NCBI GenBank assembly: GCA_034638255.1
Contig: JAWPGT010000011.1
Location: 434,001 to 498,000 of the forward strand
From: Coprinus comatus
Lineage: Eukaryota > Basidiomycota > Agaricomycetes > Agaricales > Agaricaceae
DNA: 64,000 nucleotides
Direction of reading: 5' to 3'
Positions within the stretch are counted from its first letter, which is position 1. Each line of letters starts with the position of its first letter. The translations under genes and the position numbers were made by a program. Shown here piece by piece: positions 12,301 through 23,915 of the stretch. Below the pieces are notes generated by a model. It searched no databases. It worked only from the letters and a program-made list of their open reading frames with translations, and was not told the origin of the DNA.

Positions 12301-12693
12301 GGTAGGGGTTAAGATAACTCATGAGAATTATAGGAGAGAAAAGGCTGAGAACGCACTGACCAGCATTACATTGGCATTAATTCCTTCTTGAAGATGTCCT
12401 CCCTGCCGACTAACCACCAGAGAATTAGGGGCCTGTACTTGAGCACCACCACCACCACTACCACCACCACCACCACCACCCCTTGAGTGACGCCCTTCAC
12501 CTTCTTTCTGTAGCTGCACTAATCGGAGACGAGATGATGATGCTCTCTTGCCAGGATTATGATAATACCAGGAGGACTGTGTTAGTTGTGTCCATTGCCC
12601 TCCACAGCGACGTCTATCACTACAATTGCACCACCAAGTCCCATTTGCGTCACGGCCAGGTTGTAAAGGAGGGGTAGCAGTTGAGGAGTCCAT
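9345..12693 (-). CDS. tnp2-type transposase (CACTA/Plavaka-like), probably frameshifted
   Basis: The ATG at 12691-12693 opens an N-terminal region with WWCNCSDRRRCGG (a Cys-rich, zinc-finger-like start) and Gly-rich and Pro/Ser-rich linkers. An intron (about 12300-12360) leads to SVIQSEHTNEDIDDSGD. The catalytic part (11931-9890) has CPNGCIAYTGPYAGLQTC, LLMFSTDGAQLYEHKSSD, WVIYDISPDERYKKKY, IPGGIIPGKPKALDSFLFPG and a Cys cluster (GAKGCRKTCGMKCRRMRG), all typical of the tnp2/Transposase_21 group found in fungi. An intron near 9827-9892 joins RIIK to IYFNDIIYVAEALWYF, and the acidic C-terminus ends at 9345. Between DEDRGFQ (about 11945) and SLEMYLAAQN the frame changes with no clear intron, which suggests a 1-bp indel and an inactive copy. 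An undetected intron would be the alternative. Confidence 0.75.
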
Positions 12694-12964
12694 TTTTACG
12701 ATCTAGATAATGGATTCCACAGCAAGTAGTATAATATATTGGCCCTATAATGATTATACAAAAATCTAATATTTTGTTATCACCTTTTATACCAATGTTA
12801 GATAGGCCCAGATACAGTGAGGATGAGAACAACGAGAAATCTCCAGAAAAGCGAGTATGCGGGTGAAGTCAAAGCAACGGGTAAATGGTGCATTGTGACC
12901 GGGGTGTGACCATATGACACTCGCATCTGCATTAGGTCAGGCACTCTGGGGACTGGGGCTCAGT

Positions 12965-13948
12965 ACTTGTCCGCGTTTTGATAGTTCTTTTCTTACCGCT
13001 TTCTTTTGGTAATATAACTTTTTCTTTCTTTGAGCGTTTCTCAAATTTGGTGTATAAAGGTTTAGACCATGCGGAAGTCGGTCCGAGGTGTGCAGTAGGC
13101 AGTAGTTCTACGGCTTATAGATGTGGCCGGGAACTTGAAGAGTTTGATTCCCGGAAGATTAACATTTTTTTCGCTCATCTCAAGCGATATAACGCCTCAC
13201 ATAAAAGACCCATTCCTCTTACTACGACTACTACTACTAATATTTTCTATATATTCAAAGAAACATCCAGCGCTGGTGAAGCGGTTAACATCCTACGTTT
13301 CATATCCACTGGCATATTCACAGGCTAAAAACACATGGTTACAGGACAATTCTCTAACATTTGATCCGTAAGCCTAAATTGGGTACCGCCACAAAGGGTT
13401 ACCACTTGGTGATTTTCCTCTCTCTCTTTCTCTTCTACGACTCTACTATGAACATTAATCTCCAACACATCATCTCTTGCTAAAACTCTCTTACTTTCTT
13501 ATAAACGATCCATATACTCCTTTATGATCACGAAAAAAGTATGTTTTTTTTTGACAACTGCAGCTACGAATGTCCAGCAAATTAAATACTACTGATATTT
13601 CTTATAGCATCTTGAACCATACAGAACGTAGAAAAAGGAAATAAAAACCCTACGTATTTTACACACGCATATATTGTACATACGTACACAAGGAACGGTA
13701 ACGGCAACAACAACGGCAGCGCAACGAAAGAAAGGCACGCAATTGATTTGCATTATATGAATTATGTGTTTCCCCGACGCTCCTAAACCATGTAACTTTC
13801 TTTTCTTTTCTCTCTCTCTCTCTCTCTCCCCATTCCTTTCCCTTGCTCTTGCTCTTTCAGTACTGTTTCTAGCATATTTTTTAATGAGATAAAGATTACT
13901 GACATTGAACCTGTTTTTTTTTATATCTATTATTATAGTGTTTTATAG
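12965..13948. other. Intergenic stretch with pyrimidine tracts
   Basis: About 980 bp between the proposed right transposon end and the first recognisable exon of the next gene. It contains a (CT)n tract around 13808-13827 and several T-rich runs, consistent with a promoter/5' UTR plus a first exon or exons of the next gene that could not be identified. No RNA gene was recognised. Confidence 0.4.
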
Positions 13949-16635
13949 CTCTGAAGATCCTTATTTAGGACACGCTGCTATTGCTTTAGCGTTTTCCAAG
14001 TTTTTGAAAACTACACCTGGGTTTGGGTTTAATCAAGACAAGAACCAGAACCAGAACCAGGATATTGATATTGATACCGATACCACTTACAACGCGAATT
14101 CGAATTTGAATTCATCTCAGGCTTCACATTTACCTCCACCGTCATCATCATCTTCGTCGTCATGGAATAAACATAAATCACAACCCGAAAACGTACCCAT
14201 ACTCACCAAACCCACACCTCAACCTCAACCTCAACCCCAACCACCAACAACAGAACCTCTAGATATCTACATAGCAAGAGTAGTTCATGATTGTCAAGTT
14301 CCAAATATCGTTCCTTATTCCGCTTTATATCTTCTTTCAAGTTTGAATCAACGTTCTCAAGAAGTTATTCGTGATCTTGAACTTTCTCAGGTTCAGGCTC
14401 AGATTCAGGCGAGCGAGAATGAGAATGGAACAGAACAGGAGAGTAGGCCTAGGACCCGAAATAGAAGGAGTCTTAATCATTGGAGTGAGAAACGATTTGG
14501 TAGTGGTAAGGAGAAGGAGAAGGAGAAGGAAAAAGAAAAAGACAAGTGGAGTGGTAGTGAAAATAGAAGAAGTGGTATTGGTAGTGGTGTCGAGATGAGA
14601 AGGACAGGAATTATAAGAAGTGAAAGTAAGGATAGAAGAAGAGTGTCAATGCCTCCTATTTCATATTCTTCTTATTCACATTTACAAGACCTCTCAATGG
14701 TTTCATCTACTTCTTCCATTAACACTACGACGGTGACTTCGAACCTGGGTCCGGGAACTGGATCGGGATTGGGAACGGGATTGGGAGGGATTGGGAGTGG
14801 GATCAGGATTACTTCAAAATCGAATGCCAAGATCACTTAGTAGACCTCGAACATCACCTTCAACACCTTCTAATTCAAGATCTTCTTCACCTTCGGTTAT
14901 ACGTACGAAATTTTCGTTTCCGTTTTCTAGGAATGTGAATAATACTCCCTCAATCTCTAAATCAACCTCAACCTCAATCTCAATCTCAATCTCAATTTCG
15001 AACCAAAACAGATTCGAATCCAAACCCCAATTCCTATTGCGACAATCTCCCATCTACATCTACGTCCACATCCACATCACCATTGACGTCCTCTCGCCAT
15101 CGCCATTTATATTCAAACCGAAACCAAATTGGACTCCATATCATCTTTTTATTTCTTCATTCCTTTATGTTATTTCCATTTATGAATATCCTGAAGAAAA
15201 TCAAAATGTCCCTAGCATGCAAAGACTTTATGAGATATTTGGATTTGGAAGCGGTGTTGGTGTTGGTGTTGGAGGTAAGGGTGAGGGTGGGGGTGAGGAT
15301 GAGTTGGTTAGTATGAAGAGATATATTGAAGGATTTGTTGATAGATTTGATTCTTCTTATCATGATAGGAATGAGAATGGTAGAGGAGATGGAGGGTTGG
15401 AGTTGAAATCGGTTGTTGGGAAGTTGGGGTTAGAAGTTGGGAATGGGAGTGGAAATAAATTTGGGAATGAAATTAGGAAGAATGGAGAGAGTAAGGATAA
15501 GGAATATTCAAAGTTGAAAAAAGAAGTGATTGGGATGGTTAGAGATAGATCGTTTTTTGCTTTGAGAACATTTATACCACCTGCTATATCGTCGTCTCAT
15601 TCATCTCCTCTTGGGATCGGTTCAAATTCAAGCTCGGGATCGGGTTTGAGCTTGGGTTCAGGTTATGTTCATGTTCATGTTCATACTCCTCGTTCACCTA
15701 CTCCTACACAAGCGCATACGCATATATCTGCTTCTCCGCCTTCGCTTTTACTTTCACCTCCTCACCATGATCAAAATCCACCTAAATCCACATCTACTCC
15801 GATTTCGCCTGATCATGAACGTAACCGTAACCGCAACCTTCATTCGAATTTACTTCCGCCTATTCCACCTTCAAAATCAAGTTCGAGTTCTTCACCTTTA
15901 TCACCTACAAGGTCATCTTCTATTAGTGTATCTACAACTGCCACTGTGACTATCAGGGGAAGGGAGAGGTATGGTAAAGAGAAGGACAACGGGAAGGAGA
16001 AGGAGAAGGAGAAAGGGAAGGATCGAAATACGAATGTGGATATGAATGTAGGTTCGAATAATAAAGGAAAAGAGGGTAATGGAAATGGAAATGTTGTCAT
16101 TGTCAAAGAAGAGAATGGGAATGGAATAACGAAAAAAGGATGGCAGAAGTTGTTTTATGGGTTAGGTAGTGTTGGAAGGTCGAGGTCAAGGTCAAGGTCG
16201 AGATGGGAGTGGGGAACGAAAAAACAACAAGTTGGTCAATTGTCTCCACTTCAGAATCAAGTTCGGAATGGGGATGAAAAACAGAGTCAAAGTCGGGGTC
16301 AAAGTCGGAGTGAGGTTGAAGCAGACGAAGAAGAGTATGATGAAATGGAATTGGTTGAGTTTAGAAGGATGTTGTTGGATGGACCTGGACCGGCTGGAAC
16401 TAAACGTGGGGGTCAAAACAAACCTCAAAACCAAAATCGGAGTCAGAGTGAGGTTGAAGTAGTCGAAGAGTATGATGAAACGGAGTTGGTTGAGTTTAGA
16501 AGGATGTTGTTGGATGGGCCTGGACCTGGACGTGGGTATAGTGGGCGAGGATTTGAACTTGGACATGGAAGTGGGAGTGGGAGTGGAAGTGGAAGTGAGG
16601 AGGATGGTGTAGGTGGTGAAGTTGGTGGGTGGTGA
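13949..16635 (+). CDS. Low-complexity protein gene, possibly cyclin-related (model uncertain)
   Basis: A first frame from an acceptor-like TAG at 13946-13948 reads SSEDPYLGHAAIALAFSKFL, a polar linker with Asn/Gln, Ser and Pro/Gln runs, then PLDIYIARVVHDCQVPNIVP and YSALYLLSSLNQR (about 14240-14355). These two blocks resemble the start of fungal Pho80/PCL-type cyclin boxes, but the rest of a cyclin box is not obvious. The frame then closes at 14840, while another open frame (14791-16635) continues with Ser, Gly, Arg/Ser and Glu/Lys repeats and a tandemly repeated block containing ELVEFRRMLLDGPGP (two copies, about 16340-16530). How the two frames are joined is unresolved. The 5' exon is missing. 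Its last about 70 bp were copied with the FunK1 duplicon. Function is not assigned with confidence. Confidence 0.35.
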
Positions 16636-19600
16636 GGATGGTGGTGTGTTTTTCTTTGTTCTGTTTTTTATTTATTTTTATTTCATTTTCTTGATTATTG
16701 GTTTGATTTTGATTCTTCTGGTTTATCGATGTCTTCTTTTTACCTTTCTTTTGTTAATTTTTATGTTCCCTAGTTTGGTGCCCACTTTAATACTCTAATG
16801 ATTTCTTCTTCTTTAATCTAACTTCTTTTTCTTTTTCTTTTTCGTTTCCTACCTTCAATCTTTAATGGACTATTATTCTTATTCATAATTACTACTCATT
16901 ATATACTCATTCTCCTCCCTTTTAATACAATTCCACTTACTACGACTCTATAGTGGAAGAGATGTCATGAACATAACCCAAAGGATAGTTAAAAGGCAGG
17001 TTCTTCTACCTTAATCCTGGTGACTCGAACCACCAGACACGTGCACATACACAGGTTCTATATATCCACAACACTCTGCTTCTCGGATTTGTCTCATACA
17101 CACCATGTCTGCAAACCTCCTAAATACAGCGAGACCCGAAGAACTTCTCGAGGTCATGGAAATGTCGCCTGAATCGACTAATTCGGACTCTGGCTATTCT
17201 GACGGCGGATCTTCATTTTCAAGTTTCTACAGCTATAGTAGTTCTGGTGCGTTCATTTTATATCAAACAACTCAAAATGCTGAAAGCTCGGGTAGACTTT
17301 GACCTCATGACTCCTACTACTACTGAATCCAATCACACATCGAACCTCCAGGACTTCAAACTCGATAACCTTGTACCAATACTGCAGGATGACCTCACCG
17401 GTCACGTTAAATCTGATATTCCTTTGCAACAATTCATTCGGCATATCTTTCGTCTGGATAATGACACCCTCCACCATTTCCATCATCGCGAAACCTGGGA
17501 ACTAGATGAAACTCTATCGAAAATATACATGTCCCACTTCGGGAACGGAGAGGAGCACATGTATATTCCTTTCCTTGATTTGGTGAAGAGCACCCTCAGG
17601 CGCATTGTCAGTACATTTGGGGACCGCGTTCCAGATTTTAAAACACTCGTCGACCGTTTTTGGCAAAGGAAGGGCCTAGTTTATTTTGTCACCGAAACCG
17701 CACAACGCAAGCCAGATATGCTGACCTTGTCCATGACCCCCTCTCCTGCTTGGGTAACAGAAACCATGCACCGGAATTATGCCAACGTTAAGCACGCCTG
17801 GGAATTTAAAACCAGGTAAATGTAATTCTTTTACACATACCATTGTCGAACCTTGAACTTACACTTTTATACCCCGGCATCCTTTAGTAGGAAACGTCGT
17901 ATGTCTGAATCCAGTGGTGAATTATCCGATGATCGCCCAAGAAAAAAGGCGAAAATTGATCAACTCACCAATGCACAACTTCGACTCATTCACTATGGGT
18001 TGGAATGCATATCTAGCACTGTCCGTCTGTACAATGTCGGCGTCAACGTTGAGAACTTCAACATATCCCTCACCTACATCGATAGGATGTCATGCCTCTG
18101 CACGGAATGGATCGATATAAGGAAGCGGCCCCATGACTTTGCTCTCATTGTTTTTGCTACATGTCTCTCAACCGCTCAAACTTCGGGCTTTAATCCGTTC
18201 CTCACGGCTCCTGTGGTTCGTGAACACCAACATTACCACAAAGATGGTGGTGGAAAGGCTGTCTTCACTAAAGAGGAGGTTGGTTCAGTTGAGATGAGGT
18301 CACACTGGTCGGACTCAGTTGTCGCTTCCAAGGACTGGGCTGGTAAATCATTACAGGAATGGATCTTCGAGTTCAATCCACGTTATGGGGAAGTACCTCA
18401 CGCCTGGACGAAGAATAAACCCTGTCATTCAGACACCACCAAATTCATCATTCATGAAACCCTTATTCGTCCAGGAGGGCTATTTGGTCGCATGACATCA
18501 GTCTACAAGACGACAGCGATTTTTCCAGATCTTCCACCACGACACAATGTCGCACTCAAACTTTACTGGCCACTGACAATTATCAGGAATTCCATGTCAG
18601 AACCATTTATCATGAAGCACCTCTGGGGCAAGGTTCCTCGGATGCGAGACCATCTCCCTGATCTTTTATTCGCTACCCATTACACAGCAAGGGAATTGGA
18701 GCTGCCCTGGACCAGCGAACCTTCATGGACTGACTCTATGACACAATTTGAACAACGTGATTTACAAGTTATTGCAATGCCATTATATGGGAGACTCTGG
18801 GAACTTTGTAACGTTTCTGAGTTTAAAAAGGTATGGTTGGATGCTGTTAAGTGTGAGTACCAAGTTAATGACCTTCTTTTTTCGGCAATTCTCAACTTCT
18901 ATAGGTCACTATGCGGCTTGGAAGGAAGGAAAGGTCCTTCATCGCGATATAAGCGACAATAATATAATGTTTTCCAGAAAGAGTAGTGACGAGCTCAATG
19001 GAGTCCTGGGTGACTGGGATATGGCCTCTCTATTAGATGAGAAAGGTGACTCAGTTCAAGCGAGACTCAATAGGACGGGGACCTTACCATTCATGGCGGT
19101 TGAACTGATAAGACCAAACAATGATGTGAATCATGAATTCTATCATGATCTACAATCGTTTTTTTGGGTCCTTCTTTGGGTAGCCATCTTTTATGACTTT
19201 TCGCAGAAGAAGAAACTTCGCTTCAAGAACGTGCTCAAGGTTCATAAATATTTACTCCATTGGGACTCCGCCAACACCATCGAGGTGTACTCATTAAAGG
19301 CTTCGTGGTTTTTTTCGAGAAATGGTTTTGAATATGGACCTCTTCAGGCTGTTCGGGAAGAGAATTCTGAGTTGAAAGGATGGATTATGGGGTTGTATTA
19401 TATTTTTTCACGTTCGGCCGGAGACTTGGGTTGGAACCAGCAACGACGATGGATGGGGAGCCTGAGACTGGGATAATATGCCGAATGAAGCCATTTACAA
19501 GAAGTTTATGGAGGTTGTCGGTCAGGGGGTTGACGGGGAAAATCATAATTGTGGGTAGAATCAAAGCTTTCTACTATTTCACTCGCATTCTCGAAGATAA

Positions 19601-19908
19601 GCCCACATCCGGGTTCAATTCAATAACCTATGCTATAATGTGAGTTTTACTTGATTCAGAATTGTGTATGAAGTTCTGAATTTTTAATATATCATACACA
19701 GAACAAGATTAACATTAGTCCAGACGATCATTACAGGCATTCAGATTTAGACCGTAGGATGTACTAAAGACAAATTATTATGCAAATCAGATGTAAATAC
19801 AAACTAGTACTAACACGGCGGGCATCTAATAAACTCGCGAGAACCAGGCATATAACCTAACTGTCAAGTCCCCATTCGGATTAATAACGTTGAGCATGCT
19901 CTCTGAAA
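16564..19908 (+). repeat. Inverted segmental duplication, copy A (about 3.3 kb)
   Basis: From CATGGAAGTGGG at 16564 the sequence reappears, reverse-complemented, from 39316 downwards to about 36060. The copy includes the last bases of the upstream low-complexity gene, the whole FunK1 promoter and gene, and about 400 bp of 3' flank, out to the word GTTGAGCATGC at 19889-19899. Most positions agree, with scattered substitutions and 1-bp indels; the last stretch (19835-19890) is less well conserved. Confidence 0.9.
17105..19476 (+). CDS. FunK1-type fungal protein kinase, copy A (C-terminus frameshifted)
   Basis: FunK1 kinases are an expanded, basidiomycete-rich kinase family of mostly unknown substrate. 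The ATG at 17105 opens MSANLLNTARPEEL. Introns are seen near 17234-17286, 17816-17888 and 18854-18904, the last placed just before the catalytic loop. Motifs are KLYWPLT (about 18560), LHRDISDNNIMFS (catalytic loop with the HRD motif and DIS in place of DLK, about 18935), GVLGDWDMASLL (DFG-equivalent), GTLPFMAVELI (activation/APE-like segment) and YHDLQSFFWVLLWVAIF. Near 19440 the sequence lacks one base relative to copy B, so the frame ends early in WMGSLRLG instead of continuing for about 30 more residues. The kinase core is uninterrupted, so it could still be expressed. Confidence 0.85.
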
Positions 19909-20073
19909 GTTTGGCGAGGTTTTCGTTTTCATGATTCCACAAGCAGATACATCATACAATACAGGGTAGGGGGTATGGTACAATTGTCGATGTCGCGCAC
20001 ACGTGCCTCTTGATTGGAATGTTATGTAGGTTCTAAGTACCAGCTCAATAGATTCTATCTTCACTTGTATACC

Positions 20074-20960
20074 ATGGCTAGTATCGTTCGTTTACCTAAA
20101 TCAGGCAGCGACTGGACATTCAACGAGTTAGCCTCGTATCACATCAGCCTCCAACAACAGGAAGCCCTCCAGTTTTTTGGTGTGCAGGTACGTAGGACTG
20201 TCTACCTGTGGCTTTGAAACGTTACCGATTTTTTTTCGCCACAGGCATTGCCGCGACCTCAAGTTGATGCAGAGATATTGAACAATCTTAACGCAGAAGC
20301 CATGCAACAAGACAAGCATGCCGAGCTCGTCAATTTGCTTGACCTTGCAATGATCCCTGCAAAGGGTGAAACCGCCGTCGATGATTTCGCCGTCGAACTC
20401 TTCAAGTACCTAGGTTATGTTCGTAGGAACCGAGTGGCGCGCACGCGAGCGGATCTTACTCTCAATATATGCGGTGAAGTTAGATATGTGAAGACCGATG
20501 TGTGCCTTGTCGACCGTATGCAAAACGATATCGTTCTCCTTGTTGAGGAAGACAAGAGATTGGAGGATACCGAGCCCATTAGCGCACGAGCTCGACTGGT
20601 AGCAGAAGCAGTCGCAGCCTTTACCAAGAATAATGTTAACAGGGACGAACTGGGACTCCCTCCCTTGGCGGAAAAGGTGAGTGATTTTCTGGTGCTTTTT
20701 CCTCATCTAATTATTTTCAGGTCATTCCTGGAATTGTCATGGTCGGTACGATGCCTACATTCTTCAAGATTCCCGTCACGCAGAGCCTAGCGACGCACAT
20801 CGCCTTTGGGACCTATCCCCCAGCTGAAACCGTTGTCACTTATTGCTATCCCCCCGTTCCTCGTCCTGCACGTCGTCGTAGTGAAGGGATGAAACCTCTG
20901 GATAACAGGCGCGAAGTGTTGAAGTGTTATGAAGCTTTTAAGGCAATCGTGGGTATATGA
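20074..20960 (+). CDS. Agaricomycete orphan with PD-(D/E)XK-like pattern
   Basis: Exons 20074-20187, 20245-20676 and 20721-20960 keep frame across two short GT...AG introns and give 261 residues. The protein starts MASIVRLPKSGSDWTFNELA. The middle has TRADLTLNICGEVRYVKTDV, CLVD and IVLLVEEDKRLED; the spacing of D...EEDK resembles the D-(E/D)xK active site of PD-(D/E)XK nuclease folds. The end has FYKIPVT-like FFKIPVTQSLA and PRPARRRSEGMKPLDNR, which I recall as a conserved tail of an agaricomycete hypothetical family. No signal peptide or membrane segment is seen. Nuclease function is an inference from a short motif; the gene itself looks intact and well supported. Confidence 0.7.
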
Positions 20961-21020
20961 CTAGCACTTTTTGGTGTGGGTGATTCGGTGGTTACATGCA
21001 CCCGTGAACTTGTGTTGACT

Positions 21021-21090
21021 TTCGAAACTTCCGACTATTAGTCAAACAAAGCAAGGAGATCAGACCGAAATAGAATGCATGCTCAACGTT
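21021..21090 (+). repeat. Short dispersed repeat (about 70 bp), copy 1
   Basis: The stretch TTCGAAACTTCCGACTATTA to GCTCAACGTT is nearly identical, in the same orientation, to 36003-36070, next to the end of duplicon copy B. A partial inverted copy of its last word (AACGTTGAGCATGC) occurs at 19886-19899, at the end of duplicon copy A. Confidence 0.85.
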
Positions 21091-21512
21091 GTGTAAAGTA
21101 CAAGGTTGAAAGAGTTCAACACAACATTAATAATAAAAAATCATAAAAAAAAAAGGGAATGTGCGTATGCCCAAAAGTTGGGTGTTCGAAATGCTGTCGG
21201 TAACTGTAATATACTTACCTTATGGTATCAGTTAAGATAAAGAGCTTGTTGAGCGACCGTACTGGCAATATTTGGAACACTTTGGTTACTATCGATACTA
21301 TAGATATGTAAAAAAAATTTCAAAGAAATTCTCGTTACTCTATGACATTTTCGAATCTTATATTTAGATTTGCGCATCAATTACCTAGTAGTGGAGACCG
21401 AGGAAGTTTGACTGAAGCTAGCTTACGTAATTATAATTATATTCCGCAACACTTATCTGATCGAGGCTAAAAATGACTCACTACCGACTCAGCACCACCA
21501 CCGTCACTCACA

Positions 21513-22846
21513 ATGCCTATCCTTGGCCTCAAGTCTCTAGGAAACGTAAACCCCCCTCATTTTGATATAGAAAAAGTGATCAGGCCCAATATTCTTTCTT
21601 TGCACCCATACCGATGTGCCAGGGACGACTACAGTGAAGGAATTCTTCTCGACGCCAACGAGAATGCTCTTGGTCATTCTATTCCTAAACCTTCAGCAGA
21701 GAAGAATGGTTCAGACGGCGAGCTAATAGAAGACTTATCTGCCACGCTTGATCTAGACTTGCACAGATACCCAGACCCTTCTCATCCCAAGATCAAATCC
21801 CGAATTGCGACCCTGCGAGGACTTCCTTCAACAGATTATGTCTTTCTGGGTGTAGGATCAGATGAAGTCATTGATTTACTCATGCGCGTCTGTGTCATCC
21901 CTGGAACGGAGAAGATTCTGATTACTCCACCAACCTATGGCATGTACGCTGTTTGCGCACAAGTGAACGATGTCGGTGTGGTGAAGGTCCCATTAGAATT
22001 GAGTGGTGCGGAAGGGGAAGGTGGGGAAAAGGGAAGATTCAGTGCCCGCGTCACCGAGGTATATATCCATCAGTATCGCCATTATCATTCTGACCATATA
22101 TTGTGATACAGATCCTTCAAGCCGTAGAAGCTGATCCAACCATCAAACTAGTCTTCCTTTGCTCTCCCGGAAATCCAACAGGAACTTTAGTTTCTCTCCA
22201 ATCTATTCGCACCATCCTTACTTCTCCTCAATTTAACGGTATTCTCGTAGTCGATGAAGCTTACGTCGACTTTGCTTCCTCAACTACAGGGGAACCTGTT
22301 TCTGCTGCATCATTAATACAAGAATTTTCAAACCTTGTGGTTCTCCAAACCCTATCCAAATCCTTTGGGCTTGCTGCAATCCGACTAGGAATTGCCCTTG
22401 CTCAACCTCCATTGATTCAGATACTATCCAATACAAAAGCACCTTATAATATTTCAACACCTACGGCCCATCTGGCGCTTTCGGCGTTGTCGTCTCCGTC
22501 TGTTGCTTCAATGAGACAAAAGGTTGCTACTTTGGTTAAAAATCGTTCAACATTGCTCGAGAAACTTGCATCATCCGGAGGAACCAAATACGATATTGGT
22601 TCCCCTATTGGTAGCAATGATGCCAATTTTGTCATGGTACCCGTTCTTAGCAAAGATAGAAGTGGGAAAGTTGATAATGTGAGGGCACAGAAGGTTTATA
22701 AGTCGTTGGCAGAGGAAAAGGGTTTGGTAGTTAGGTTTAGAGGGAACGAGTTGGGTTGTGAAGCGTGTTTGAGGATCACAATTGGTACAGAGGAAGAGAA
22801 TAATGCTGTTGTAGAAAGGTTGACTGAGGTACTCGAAGAAATTTGA
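21513..22846 (+). CDS. HIS5: Histidinol-phosphate aminotransferase
   Basis: This PLP enzyme interconverts imidazole-acetol phosphate plus glutamate and L-histidinol phosphate plus 2-oxoglutarate, a late step of histidine synthesis (HIS5 in yeast naming). Exons 21513-22058 and 22112-22846 flank one 53-bp intron and give 426 residues, a usual length. Class I/II aminotransferase landmarks are in order: ILLDANENALGH (substrate Asn), LHRYPDP, FLGVGSDEVIDLLMR (PLP phosphate contact), CSPGNPTGT (Asn to PLP), VVDEAYVDF (Asp to the pyridine N), LSKSFGLAAIRLG (PLP-binding Lys) and CLRITIG (carboxylate-binding Arg). No transit peptide is seen, so a cytosolic enzyme is expected. Confidence 0.96.
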
Positions 22847-23915
22847 GTACAGTATAAGTCTGCCAGTGACCAGTAGTTGATATATATTTATTGTGGCTAT
22901 CTTCGAAACAATAACAGGAGTAAAAATTACTAACCGTGATTGGTGATGATCGTATCGTTGGATGTCAAAACACGAAACCTCAAATCCTTTCCCCTATTGA
23001 GAAAATACTCAATAATTCGTAGCCTACTTTAAAATTATCAAGTTTAGTCGGTATACCGTAAACCTTTCCTCTTCTGATTAGGTTTCTGCGCTGGAGATGC
23101 TCATTTGAAACATCGGGACGTCTTCTACCGTATGTCCTACTGGCATTAACAAAAAAGTTCATGTCTAGATTGAGGATAGGGGCCCTTGTCTTTATTGATC
23201 TTTTAAATTTAACAGTGTCTTTGGACAGGATGACGGTATCGCCAACCTTTAAGGCTACAGATTCAACTACTAGATATTACAGTATTTCTAATTAGAAAAT
23301 TTACCTGGCGGTGTGATGTAATTGGGGGGGGGAGAGGTGGGGAGTTTGTAGACCGATTCACCAAAAGTTTAGCTCCCCTCCAAAAGTATTTTGTACCAAA
23401 ACAAATATAATCACTTACCTAGTTTTAAGTGAATATTTAGTATAGTATATTACATCCCCAGGCTCTTTCTCAGCCCTCTCGTTGCACGTGCGAGGTAAAA
23501 AAAAAAAAAAAAAAAAGGCATCTCCTAAAATCTGGTGGTGAATGGTAACAGTTTTTGGATTTTTCTTTCTTATACTTCCTATTTGACTACTTAAGACAAA
23601 ACTTATTTATCCCCCTCATTAGATATGGTGCCCAGCGTTTCAAGACTTGAAAGCTTGGTCGCAGACTCGCAAGAGAATTTCAGAAGAGGTAAGACTTAAC
23701 ATGTTCCATTTATTTAACAATTTTAATTCATCATCTGTATCATTCTTTTAAACAGTATAACCAGTAAACCATGCATGATAGTTATTGAATTTCGGAAGAG
23801 AAGAAAAAAGAATGACAATCAAAATCTTCTAAATGCATTTCCACCGATATCTCACACCTACGTGTGTTTCGAACACAAAAACTACATTGTCACATGTTAA
23901 AAAAAACATTTGTCT
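22847..23915. other. Intergenic with homopolymer tracts
   Basis: About 1.07 kb between HIS5 and the F-box gene. It contains a purine-rich tract beginning with a run of G (about 23322-23342) and a run of about 19 A (about 23498-23516). A 60-codon minus-strand frame at 22980-23162 shows no family resemblance and is not called. Confidence 0.4.

Larger units (their letters stand above)
4217..12964. mobile_element. CACTA/Plavaka-like DNA transposon (about 8.7 kb, tentative ends)
   Basis: The block holds a tnp2-type transposase gene and a second AT-hook gene, both on the minus strand. A GC-rich left end starting ACTCCGGACCCCTCC at 4217 resembles, imperfectly and in inverted orientation, the right end whose complement starts ACTGAGCCCCAGTCC from 12964. 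The alignment needs gaps, and both carry a GTGC-plus-pyrimidine core about 25 bases in. The bases AC sit just outside the right end and GTAC just outside the left, so a very short target duplication is possible but unproven. CACTA-group elements typically carry such short inverted termini and two genes. The alternative is that the transposase block ends near 8.6 kb and 4.2-8.6 kb is a separate insertion. Confidence 0.45.

Noticed and set aside
17017..17036. T-arm-like hairpin (CTGGTG/CACCAG with a TTCGAGT-type loop on the minus strand), also present in duplicon copy B
   Set aside because: No acceptor, D or anticodon arm can be folded around it; it is just part of the duplicated promoter region.
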